The notes under the pieces were generated by a model. That model did not search any database, was not told the DNA's origin, and saw nothing but the letters and a program-made list of their open reading frames with translations. From Candidatus Harrisonbacteria bacterium RIFCSPLOWO2_02_FULL_45_10c (GTDB taxonomy: Bacteria > Patescibacteriota > Minisyncoccia > UBA6257 > 02-FULL-45-10c), in contig MHJM01000027.1 of the NCBI GenBank assembly GCA_001818705.1, positions 1,936-9,165 on the forward strand: a stretch of DNA of 7,230 nt, given 5' to 3'. Shown piece after piece: positions 1 to 4,401 of this stretch. Each line of letters opens with the position of its first letter. The stretch's first letter is position 1. The translations under genes and the position numbers were made by a program.

Positions 1-384
1 TCCGGGATGGAAAAAGACTTCTTTCTTGTATGTATTTACATTTTCATCCAAAAAATATTCAACTAACTGAGGGATAAATTTTCCTTTATATGGATGAAGC
101 CTATGGACATGTTTGGTTGTGTCGGCTTCTCTTAAGTGGTCAAAAGAAAGCCCCCAGTTTAGGTCCTTACCTAATTTATTTTTCCATGAATTTTGTTTTC
201 TGATAATAAACTCATCATAATATTTCTTTAATTCTTCTTGATTCACACCAATTCTTTTTGAACCATTTGTAACCTTCTGCACTTTACCATATTGAATTAA
301 ATAAGAAATATTAGTTGGAGTTACTGTCCTACCTAAATAATCAGTAGCCCATTCTGATGCTTCATTAAGTGATAGAAGACTCAT
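1..384 (-). CDS. HTH-DNA methyltransferase, N-terminal part (runs off left edge)
   Basis: The frame from ATG at 384 is open to the window edge (128 residues seen). Residues about 1-60 (SLNEASEWATDYLG, then TNISYLIQYGKV, then VNQEELKKYYDEF) look like an excisionase/MerR-type helix-turn-helix. Residues about 80-112 (SFDHLREADTTKHVHRLHPY, then KGKFIPQLVEYFLD) match the conserved entry segment of type II-like DNA methyltransferases, which act on cytosine N4 or adenine N6. The catalytic (D/S/N)PP(Y/W) and SAM-binding FxGxG motifs would lie beyond the edge, so activity and target base cannot be judged. The start overlaps the stop of the upstream RHH gene by 4 bp (ATGA), so translation is probably coupled; GGTGG lies just upstream. 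The DNA is much more AT-rich than the housekeeping genes to the right, as is usual for acquired modification genes. The family call is confident; whether it belongs to a restriction-modification pair is unknown. Confidence 0.85.
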   Translation of the reverse strand, partial: MSLLSLNEASEWATDYLGRTVTPTNISYLIQYGKVQKVTNGSKRIGVNQEELKKYYDEFIIRKQNSWKNKLGKDLNWGLSFDHLREADTTKHVHRLHPYKGKFIPQLVEYFLDENVNTYKKEVFFHPG

Positions 385-524
385 TTTTTACCACCATTCA
401 TTTTATTTTCCATGAATACTTCAATACTACGAGAAAGTGCAACCGCATTCTTTTTACAGAATTCTTTATACTTCTCATAAGTATCTTCTTCTAAGAACAA
501 TGTAACGTTTTTCTGAACCATCAT
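381..524 (-). CDS. Small ribbon-helix-helix (CopG/Arc-like) DNA-binding protein
   Basis: This 47-aa gene starts MMVQKNVTLFLEEDTYEKY. The strand segment NVTLFLEED is followed by a helix (TYEKYKEFCKKNAVA) and a second helix starting LSRSIEVFMENKM. That is the beta-alpha-alpha order and length of an RHH repressor, which binds DNA as a dimer through its paired beta strands. Two adjacent ATGs (524 and 521) are possible; the first is taken here. AAAGGG lies a few bases upstream as a weak ribosome-binding site. The TGA overlaps the methyltransferase ATG (ATGA), so the two genes form one unit. The likely role, by inference, is autorepression of this unit, which fits the three phased repeats over its transcription start. 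An antitoxin role is possible, but no toxin is seen beside it. Confidence 0.75.
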   Translation of the reverse strand: MMVQKNVTLFLEEDTYEKYKEFCKKNAVALSRSIEVFMENKMNGGKK

Positions 525-536
525 AACACCCTTTTT

Positions 537-562
537 CAAATGATAACGAATGTAAACAAATG
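537..562 (-). promoter_or_regulatory. Candidate operator: three 10-bp-phased hexamer repeats
   Basis: On the plus strand CAAATG (537-542), CGAATG (547-552) and CAAATG (557-562) recur at exactly 10-bp steps, so all three face the same side of the helix. They lie between the TATA box and the RHH start codon and cover the expected transcription start (about 545). RHH dimers typically bind short sites repeated about one helical turn apart. Binding by the neighbouring RHH protein is inference. Confidence 0.5.
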
Positions 563-566
563 CAAC

Positions 567-581
567 TATTTAAACTTTTCG
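567..581 (-). promoter_or_regulatory. Archaeal BRE/TATA promoter of the RHH-methyltransferase unit
   Basis: On the minus strand CGAAAAG (BRE, 581-575) is followed directly by TTTAAATA (574-567). With the usual spacing of about 26 bp, the transcription start falls near 545, giving a leader of about 20 nt that can hold the AAAGGG site. Confidence 0.7.
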
Positions 582-603
582 GGCCATTAGTTAGTAGTAA
601 ATC

Positions 604-720
604 TCAATTATTGTCCCCTCTCTTTGGTTCAATAAACTTATCTAATTTTTCAATTCCAGTTGCATCTAGTTCTTTTTTTTCGTTCAGTGTTTCATAGCTT
701 TTAGCAATAAAATAATTCAT
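604..720 (-). CDS. Short unrecognised ORF, possibly the tail of a broken gene
   Basis: The frame encodes 38 residues (start MNYFIAKSYETLNEKKELD, end EPKRGDNN) and ends just before the RHH promoter. It shares the low-GC, lysine- and glutamate-rich style of the RHH and methyltransferase genes. The frame stays open upstream of this ATG to an in-frame TAG at 787-789, so the ATG may not be the true start, and the ORF may be the 3' remnant of a longer gene. An A8 run (plus-strand T8, about 672-679) is a possible frameshift site. No family is recognised and no clear promoter is seen. Coding status is uncertain. Confidence 0.35.
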   Translation of the reverse strand: MNYFIAKSYETLNEKKELDATGIEKLDKFIEPKRGDNN

Positions 721-879
721 CTCGTCTTTCTCTGGAAGCGGTTTATGATGAAAACAGTTCGTCGTGGGGTTAAACCGAGTGAGACCCTACCAGAGCGGAT
801 TTAGATCTGAGCGTTTGCCGAACGTAGTGAGCGCAAAAGCTTGCGAGCGGGCGGCCTGCGGGCAGACTTGATACGTACT
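721..879. other. GC-rich, hairpin-forming junction between low-GC block and core genes
   Basis: No convincing gene is visible here. Composition changes abruptly from AT-rich (left) to GC-rich. Two small inverted repeats lie side by side: CGTT/AACG (812-815 and 821-824) and CGCAA/TTGCG (832-836 and 841-845, loop AAGC). They are followed by GC-rich direct repeats of GCGGGC (846-865 region). It could be a dispersed repeat or the border of an inserted block; no integrase or attachment repeat is visible in the window. Confidence 0.35.
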
Positions 880-911
880 AAAAAAAGAACCGACCGCTCC
901 ACAGAGGGGCG
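880..911 (-). terminator. Hairpin plus T7 terminator of the SRP54 operon
   Basis: On the minus strand, stem arms at 911-906 and 900-895 (one mismatch, 5-nt loop) are followed a few bases later by TTTTTTT (886-880). It lies about 45-75 nt after the stop of the last operon gene. Confidence 0.55.
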
Positions 912-955
912 TGATAATTAGGCTATTTATAGACGAGTGGAACACCCCATGCATT

Positions 956-1251
956 TTACCCGCTGAAAAAAGCACTTTTAATGGTCTTGACTATTGCTCT
1001 CTTTTTCTTCACCAAGAGATGAGCTTTCTCTTTCACGTCTTTAAAGCGTAATTCTATTTTTGCCAGGACCCGCTCATTAAAGACCGTGCGAGCCTCGGTT
1101 CCCTGAAGCCGGCTTTGATTTCGCTGTTCAAATAAGAGAGCGCCAATCTCTTCACTCAGCCCTTTGCCTGCTTTCTGCAGGTTTTCGATAGCAACCAACG
1201 CTTTTCTTCCATTACTTCTTTATTCGCCTTTTTTAAATCAACATAATTCAT
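956..1251 (-). CDS. Unrecognised basic protein downstream of SRP54, apparently frameshifted
   Basis: The natural start is ATG at 1251. A strong ribosome-binding site, GAGGTGAG (1262-1255), sits 3 nt upstream and overlaps the SRP54 stop codon, so the gene is in the SRP54 operon. Read from there, the frame gives MNYVDLKKANKEVMEEK and then goes out of frame to a TGA at 1156-1158 (31 aa). The following sequence is open in the next frame (ALVAIENLQKAGKGLSEEIG to KTIKSAFFSG, stop at 956). Adding one A to the AAAA run at 1205-1202 joins the two into a 98-aa, charged, helix-rich protein. The second frame has no ATG of its own; the only alternative start is an unsupported TTG at 1198. A sequencing or assembly error in the homopolymer, or a real frameshift, are both possible. 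No family is recognised; co-transcription suggests, but does not show, a link to SRP. Confidence 0.55.
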
Positions 1252-1260
1252 CTTCTCACC

Positions 1261-2292
1261 TCACATTCCCATCCCCTTCGGCAATTTGCCGCCCATGCGC
1301 TTCATGAGCTTGCCGATATCCTGCTCGCCTTTGAACATCTTCATCAGCTTCTTGGATTCTTTGTAGTGCTTCAAGAGCTCCCGGACTTCCGTTATCTTCA
1401 AGCCAGAACCGACGGCAATGCGATCCGCCCGCTCCGCAGAGATGATATCCGGATTCTCCAGCTCTTTTTTCGTCATGGAATCCATGGCAAATTTCCATTT
1501 TTCCAGCTTGCCTTCCTGCACATCCATCATCTCTTTGGGCAGCTGCAGGGATCCCATGCCCGGGATCATGCTCATCAGCTTCTTGAGCGATCCCATTTTC
1601 TTCAGCGCTTTCATCTGCTCGTATAAGTCGATGAGCGTAAACTCGCCTTTCAGGAATTTCTCCTGCAAGTCCTGAGCCGTTTCTTCGGAGATAGCTTCCT
1701 GCGCTTTTTCCAGCAGCGTTTCCAGATCGCCCATGCCGATCAATCGGCCCACGAAACGCTGAGGATGGAAAAGCTCCAGATCATCAATTTTTTCTCCCAC
1801 ACCGATAAAGACGACCGGCGCACCGGTAATTGCACAGGCAGAAATGGCACCGCCGCCTTTAGCCGTGCCTTCCAGCTTGGTGACGATAACACCGGTGACG
1901 TTGCAAACATCATGGAAGGCTTTCGCCTGCTGCTGTGCGGCCTGGCCGAGATCGCCGGAAAGCACCAGCAGCCGCTCATCTGCTTCCACGGCTGCTTGCA
2001 GCTGGTTCAGCTCTTCAATCAGCTCTTCAGAAAGCGCATCTCTTCCGGCCGTATCGACAAGCACCACATCGTATTGCTCCAGTTTTTTTTCAAAAGCCTG
2101 ATAGATCAGCACCGGATCTTTTTCCCGCTTGATGCCAAAGAAATCCACCCCGACTTGCTGCGCTAATTGCTCCAGCTGGTCGTACGCAGCCGGGCGCCAG
2201 GTGTCCGTCTGCAGCACTGCCACTTTATAGCCGCGCTTCTTGTAGAATTTTGCGAGCTTGCCCATCGTTGTCGTTTTCCCGCTGCCGACCAA
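1261..2292 (-). CDS. srp54: SRP54, signal recognition particle GTPase: G/M-domain fragment
   Basis: This is the C-terminal piece of SRP54, the GTPase that binds 7S RNA and signal peptides and docks on FtsY at the membrane. The open frame (343 residues from a TTG) carries a P-loop (GSGKTTT), TDTWRPAA, the G3 motif DTAGR (80-84), SGDLGQ, the G4 variant TKLEG followed by TAKGGGA, and the closing-loop region starting GVGEKIDDLELF. The methionine-rich M domain follows, with MKALKKMGSLKKLMSMIPGM and a tail ending KLPKGMGM. The TTG at 2292 lies in a duplication junction and has no ribosome-binding site, so this is not an independent gene. Removing one copy of the 154-bp repeat joins it to the N-terminal fragment as one 449-aa protein, the usual family length. 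As sequenced the gene is broken. Confidence 0.9.
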   Translation of the reverse strand: MVGSGKTTTMGKLAKFYKKRGYKVAVLQTDTWRPAAYDQLEQLAQQVGVDFFGIKREKDPVLIYQAFEKKLEQYDVVLVDTAGRDALSEELIEELNQLQAAVEADERLLVLSGDLGQAAQQQAKAFHDVCNVTGVIVTKLEGTAKGGGAISACAITGAPVVFIGVGEKIDDLELFHPQRFVGRLIGMGDLETLLEKAQEAISEETAQDLQEKFLKGEFTLIDLYEQMKALKKMGSLKKLMSMIPGMGSLQLPKEMMDVQEGKLEKWKFAMDSMTKKELENPDIISAERADRIAVGSGLKITEVRELLKHYKESKKLMKMFKGEQDIGKLMKRMGGKLPKGMGM

Positions 2293-2442
2293 AGAAATCC
2301 ACCCCGACTTGCTGCGCTAATTGCTCCAGCTGGTCGTACGCAGCCGGGCGCCAGGTGTCCGTCTGCAGCACTGCCACTTTATAGCCGCGCTTCTTGTAGA
2401 ATTTTGCGAGCTTGCCCATCGTTGTCGTTTTCCCGCTGCCGA
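2135..2442. repeat. Exact 154-bp tandem duplication inside srp54
   Basis: Copy 1 is 2135-2288 and copy 2 is 2289-2442. They match base for base, and identity ends at both outer edges (g2134 against a2288; c2289 against a2443). The unit encodes the segment from the P-loop (GSGKTTT) to VGVDFFG. Its length is not a multiple of three, so the second copy shifts the frame. No clear flanking microhomology is visible. Confidence 0.95.
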
Positions 2443-2764
2443 ACAAGCCGACAAGCATGATCTGCGTGGGCTTTTTGGTAATAGCGATTTCCTTGGTTTC
2501 CTTGCCGAGAAAGTTCGTCAGCTCTTCATAGACGATCGTGACGAGCTGCTCCCGCTTGGTTATCCCTGCCGGCGTGCTCTCCTTGGCCCGCTCTTTTATT
2601 TTTTTGCTGAGTTCTAACACCAGCTGCACGTTGGCATCGGATTGCAATAAGGCCCGCTGCAGTTCTTTCACCAGCTCATTGATGAGGGTATCATCTACAA
2701 AAACAGCTTGGGTAATCTTCTTCAGCGTGTTCTTCAGCGAATCGCCGAGTTTCTCGAGAACCAT
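2225..2764 (-). CDS. srp54: SRP54, signal recognition particle GTPase: N-domain fragment
   Basis: This is the true 5' end of srp54. It starts at ATG 2764 (MVLEKLGDSLKNTLKKITQA), has the four-helix N domain with the ALLQSDANVQLV motif (about residues 38-49), then the P-loop GLFGSGKTTT (106-115), TDTWRPAAYDQL (135-146) and ends the homologous part at VGVDFFG (159). It then leaves frame at the second repeat copy and stops after about 20 unrelated residues (RQRENDNDG and on). A TATA box centred 26-27 bp upstream of the ATG indicates a leaderless transcript. Alone it lacks G3, G4 and the whole M domain and could not work as SRP54. Because SRP54 is normally essential in archaea, either the duplication is an assembly artefact or an intact copy exists elsewhere. 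Confidence 0.9.
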   Translation of the reverse strand: MVLEKLGDSLKNTLKKITQAVFVDDTLINELVKELQRALLQSDANVQLVLELSKKIKERAKESTPAGITKREQLVTIVYEELTNFLGKETKEIAITKKPTQIMLVGLFGSGKTTTMGKLAKFYKKRGYKVAVLQTDTWRPAAYDQLEQLAQQVGVDFFGRQRENDNDGQARKILQEARL

Positions 2765-2786
2765 GGAAGGGAAGAAGAAGGGGGTT

Positions 2787-2794
2787 TATTTAAA
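2787..2794 (-). promoter_or_regulatory. TATA box of srp54
   Basis: On the minus strand TTTAAATA is centred 26-27 bp before the SRP54 ATG, so the expected transcription start coincides with the start codon (leaderless mRNA). Confidence 0.65.
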
Positions 2795-2819
2795 GATGTT
2801 GCTGACTAATAGGATAGTT

Positions 2820-3239
2820 CTATTTTCGGCGTTTATCAGAAATATAAACGGTACCCGCTTTCTCCTGCATCCTGCGTAGAGCGGCTTCACCAGCAGCAAT
2901 AACTTTTTCTCCCTCTTCAAGTTTTTCCCTAACTTCTTTAGGGAGAGCAACGTACTCAATACGGCTGCAATATTCTTCGGTTATCCGCTCAGACTTCTGC
3001 ACATCTTCTGACGTCAGCGAACGCTGGGCACGGTCATCGTCATTTATGCCCGGAGAAGAAGGCTGCTCATAGAAAATGGCTGCGCACCACAGACCATCAG
3101 CATCATATTGTATTTTTGGTGGAAATGATACGCGTATTCCAGATGCCAGGAAAGCATTAATTTCTTCTTCCAACTCTGAGGCACCATATTTTCCTGAGGG
3201 ACCATATTTTCCACTAGTAATAAATGTTTTCAGTTGCAT
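2820..3239 (-). CDS. Unrecognised small protein (139 aa)
   Basis: The protein starts MQLKTFITSGKYGPSGKYGA, then an amphipathic helix (SELEEEINAFLASG), strand-like IRVSFPPKIQYD, and WCAAIFYEQ. The order strand, LEEEIN helix, then a strand ending in an (I/V)xYE-type sequence recalls small proteins of the Cse60-like type, but the likeness is weak and no function is claimed. The C-terminal half is charged and helical (SERITEEYCSRIEYVALPKE and on, ending YISDKRRK). A six-residue unit, SGKYG(P/A), is repeated near the start by an 18-bp-spaced DNA repeat. A TATA box centred about 26 bp before the ATG predicts a leaderless transcript. It lies between tRNA-Arg and srp54 on the same strand; the srp54 promoter sits in the 55-bp gap after its stop. 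Confidence 0.75.
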   Translation of the reverse strand: MQLKTFITSGKYGPSGKYGASELEEEINAFLASGIRVSFPPKIQYDADGLWCAAIFYEQPSSPGINDDDRAQRSLTSEDVQKSERITEEYCSRIEYVALPKEVREKLEEGEKVIAAGEAALRRMQEKAGTVYISDKRRK

Positions 3240-3260
3240 ACCCCTGTCTGGTGTCTTTTA

Positions 3261-3269
3261 GTTTAAAAA
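3261..3269 (-). promoter_or_regulatory. TATA box of the 139-aa gene
   Basis: On the minus strand TTTTTAAAC is centred about 26 bp upstream of the ATG at 3239, giving a start of transcription at or next to the start codon. A purine-rich GAAAGGAAGG precedes it. Confidence 0.6.
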
Positions 3270-3287
3270 CCTTCCTTTCAAAATTTC

Positions 3288-3292
3288 AAAAA
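3288..3292 (-). terminator. T5 tract ending the tRNA transcript
   Basis: TTTTT on the minus strand begins 2 nt after the discriminator base (3294). Short T-runs like this commonly end archaeal tRNA transcripts. A TTT follows at about 3284. Confidence 0.5.
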
Positions 3293-3307
3293 CTGAGCCT
3301 GCGAGGA

Positions 3308-3346
3308 TTTTCTTACAGCAATTTTTATTCCAAAGATTGCTTGCTT
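3308..3346 (-). other. tRNA intron 2, T-loop (59/60), 39 nt
   Basis: The intron lies between A59 and T60. An internal AGCAAT/ATTGCT hairpin (3341-3336 with 3322-3317) forms its core. TTC of the T-loop can pair with GAA near the intron's 3' end (3312-3310). This leaves 3-nt bulges AAA and AAT at the two cut sites, an imperfect bulge-helix-bulge. Excision restores the standard loop TTCGAAT. Confidence 0.7.
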
Positions 3347-3367
3347 TTCGAACCCCGATTAACCGGT

Positions 3368-3408
3368 TACCTGCGCGCACGTTATGCTCATATCATCGCC
3401 AGTGCACA
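3368..3408 (-). other. tRNA intron 1, anticodon loop (37/38), 41 nt
   Basis: The intron runs from TGTGCAC to GCAGGTA. A GTGCAC/GTGCGC stem forms its core. The 3-nt bulges GGT (cut after G37) and TAA (cut before A38) match a bulge-helix-bulge endonuclease site. The helix between them is relaxed: CTT with AGG, plus C35-G with one bulged C. Confidence 0.75.
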
Positions 3409-3466
3409 CCGAAGCCGGTTGTCCTATCCATTAGACTACAGGCCCACAAAAGTCTTATCAATGCTT

Positions 3467-3476
3467 TATTTAAAAA
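3467..3476 (-). promoter_or_regulatory. TATA box of tRNA-Arg
   Basis: On the minus strand TTTTTAAATA is centred about 26 bp upstream of tRNA position 1 (3445), so transcription should start at or very near the mature 5' end. Confidence 0.65.
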
Positions 3477-3493
3477 CATTCCGAGCAGAAAAC

Positions 3494-3500
3494 ATATAAA
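3494..3500 (+). promoter_or_regulatory. TATA box of the membrane-protein gene
   Basis: ATATAAA is preceded by CAGAAAAC (BRE-like) and centred 25 bp before the ATG at 3522, predicting a leaderless mRNA. It stands back to back with the tRNA-Arg TATA box, about 26 bp apart centre to centre. Confidence 0.6.
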
Positions 3501-3521
3501 CGTTAAAAATATCTCTCGTCC

Positions 3522-3911
3522 ATGCCCCCCAAAAAGAGATTCCTAAAATTCTACCTTATTGCGGCGCTGCTCTTTGGCTGCTTTGGCATCGTTGATGGGA
3601 TATTGCCATTTTTGTTGACGCCGCCCGTAGCATACTGGAATGGGCTGGCCATCCTCACCGTGCTATTCTTCCTGCTCAATCTCACCGCTTTTTTTACGTT
3701 CTGGCACCAGCAGCAGAGAAAAATAACGTATGTCCTTCCTGTCTATCACCTTCTCGGCTTTATCATTTTCTTCATGCTGAACTCCCTGCTCACCTACAAT
3801 ACCCTGCCAGCAAATATACTCGCCTTCTTTCCCGCCATCGGCATCGTGCTTTCCGTCTTTGAGATTGCTTTTAGCGGCTATTTGCTGCGGCGGTTTGAAT
3901 TGTTTCCGTGA
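3522..3911 (+). CDS. Small four-helix membrane protein, unknown function
   Basis: This 129-aa protein begins with a basic stretch (MPPKKRFLKF), then has four hydrophobic segments at about residues 9-31, 38-60, 69-91 and 100-122, and ends LLRRFELFP. Positive residues at both ends and HQQQRK after helix 2 predict both termini in the cytoplasm. No enzymatic or transport motif is seen and no family is recognised. A TATA box 25 bp upstream supports the start and a leaderless transcript. It is the only plus-strand gene here, divergent from tRNA-Arg and convergent with the Cys-rich gene. It ends in tandem stops (TGATAG) within a long inverted repeat that probably terminates transcription. Confidence 0.8.
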   Translation: MPPKKRFLKFYLIAALLFGCFGIVDGILPFLLTPPVAYWNGLAILTVLFFLLNLTAFFTFWHQQQRKITYVLPVYHLLGFIIFFMLNSLLTYNTLPANILAFFPAIGIVLSVFEIAFSGYLLRRFELFP

Positions 3912-4388
3912 TAGCAAAGTGCCGCTATCGGTCTTTTTCCCCTCAAATTCCCACAGCAACTTTCCTTTATCCATCAGCAGCGAGTAGGTAAACGTATCCA
4001 GCTTCTTGTCGGTAATAAATCGCATAAAGGCATCCTGCCGTTCTTTCGTCCACCGTGCAAACTTCTTGGCCGTCGCACAGAAATAGTTGATGTCACAATG
4101 CCCTTGGCGCAGATCATCGCCGTCATGTCGGGCCGGATGCAGCGGGCAAAGCACGCAGCCATGCAAAGAAACCGCATTCCTACAAACGCCGTGACGCAGG
4201 TCCATCGGCCGGCGGCGGTCACGGAACTGCAGGAATTCTTCTTTCGTTTCTGGTGCAGCAGCAAGAAACTCTTCGGTGTTTTTCTCCACCGCCCGCTGCA
4301 CTTTTTTTACCGACGGAAAAGTATGTCCGCAGCAGCCCATGCAGCCGCCATTCAGCTGGCAGAGGGGGCTGGAAGTTATACGGCTCAT
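3663..4388 (-). CDS. Cys-rich protein (probable metal or Fe-S binding) with antisense-overlapping tail
   Basis: ATG at 4388 has GTGAG 3 nt upstream and follows the rdgB stop by 13 nt. The first 158 or so residues look like a real, conserved-type domain. Nine cysteines fall in clusters: C10, C16, C19, C20 (LCQLNGGCMGCCGH), C69, C78 and C81 (GCVLCPLHP), C98 and C104 (GHCDINYFC). The C-x5-C-x2-CC cluster with later C-x2-C and C-x5-C suggests bound zinc or an Fe-S cluster; the family name is not recognised. Residues 160-241 are read antisense to the membrane-protein gene and are strongly hydrophilic, as expected for the complement of membrane helices. This tail is probably an accidental open frame or the result of a lost stop. 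The core is well supported; the C-terminus is not. Confidence 0.7.
   Translation of the reverse strand: MSRITSSPLCQLNGGCMGCCGHTFPSVKKVQRAVEKNTEEFLAAAPETKEEFLQFRDRRRPMDLRHGVCRNAVSLHGCVLCPLHPARHDGDDLRQGHCDINYFCATAKKFARWTKERQDAFMRFITDKKLDTFTYSLLMDKGKLLWEFEGKKTDSGTLLSRKQFKPPQQIAAKSNLKDGKHDADGGKEGEYICWQGIVGEQGVQHEENDKAEKVIDRKDIRYFSLLLVPERKKSGEIEQEE
3872..3938 (+). terminator. Inverted-repeat terminator over the end of the membrane-protein gene
   Basis: Arms 3872-3886 (TAGCGGCTATTTGCT) and 3913-3927 pair over 13 of 15 positions around a 26-nt loop. A T-run (3934-3938) follows 6 nt after the stem. The left arm lies inside the coding sequence and the right arm just after the stop. Confidence 0.6.
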
Positions 4389-4401
4389 GCTCTCACGTTA
4401 C

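Larger units (their letters stand above)
3294..3445 (-). tRNA. tRNA-Arg (anticodon UCG) with two introns
   Basis: Removing two segments gives a complete 72-nt cloverleaf. The acceptor stem is GGGCCTG (3445-3439) with CAGGCTC (3301-3295), 7 pairs with one G-U. The D stem is GTCT/GGAC around an AATGGATA loop. The anticodon stem is ACCGG/CCGGT with loop CTTCGGA, so the anticodon is UCG. The variable region is TAAT. The T stem is CGGGG/CCTCG around loop TTCGAAT. Discriminator A73 is at 3294 and CCA is not encoded. A20, C35 and A73 agree with arginine identity. Intron 1 (41 nt) follows position 37, the canonical archaeal site. Intron 2 (39 nt) lies between 59 and 60 in the T-loop and splits the internal B-box sequence, so ordinary tRNA search could miss the gene. 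A TATA box sits about 26 bp upstream of G1. ArgRS is encoded about 1.5 kb to the right. Confidence is high because both stems re-form exactly. Confidence 0.85.

Noticed and set aside
800..870. CRISPR or tRNA-derived attachment site
   Set aside because: The repeats are too short and irregular for CRISPR, and no tRNA arm, integrase gene or matching second site is found in the window.
923..932. Palindromic TATA-like sequence CTATTTATAG
   Set aside because: A minus-strand start from it would reach the T7 tract after about 20 nt, and a plus-strand start would only run antisense into the 98-aa gene. No product is visible.
787..975. Minus-strand 62-aa open frame
   Set aside because: It crosses the operon terminator and GC-rich hairpins, overlaps the end of the 98-aa gene in another frame, and has no ribosome-binding site or promoter.
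2167..2617. Two plus-strand frames of about 97 aa sharing the same sequence
   Set aside because: They are shadows of the duplicated srp54 segment on the other strand.
3294..3445. Split or truncated tRNA, or degraded tRNA fragment
   Set aside because: All halves are present in order on one strand, and acceptor and T stems re-form exactly after two excisions.
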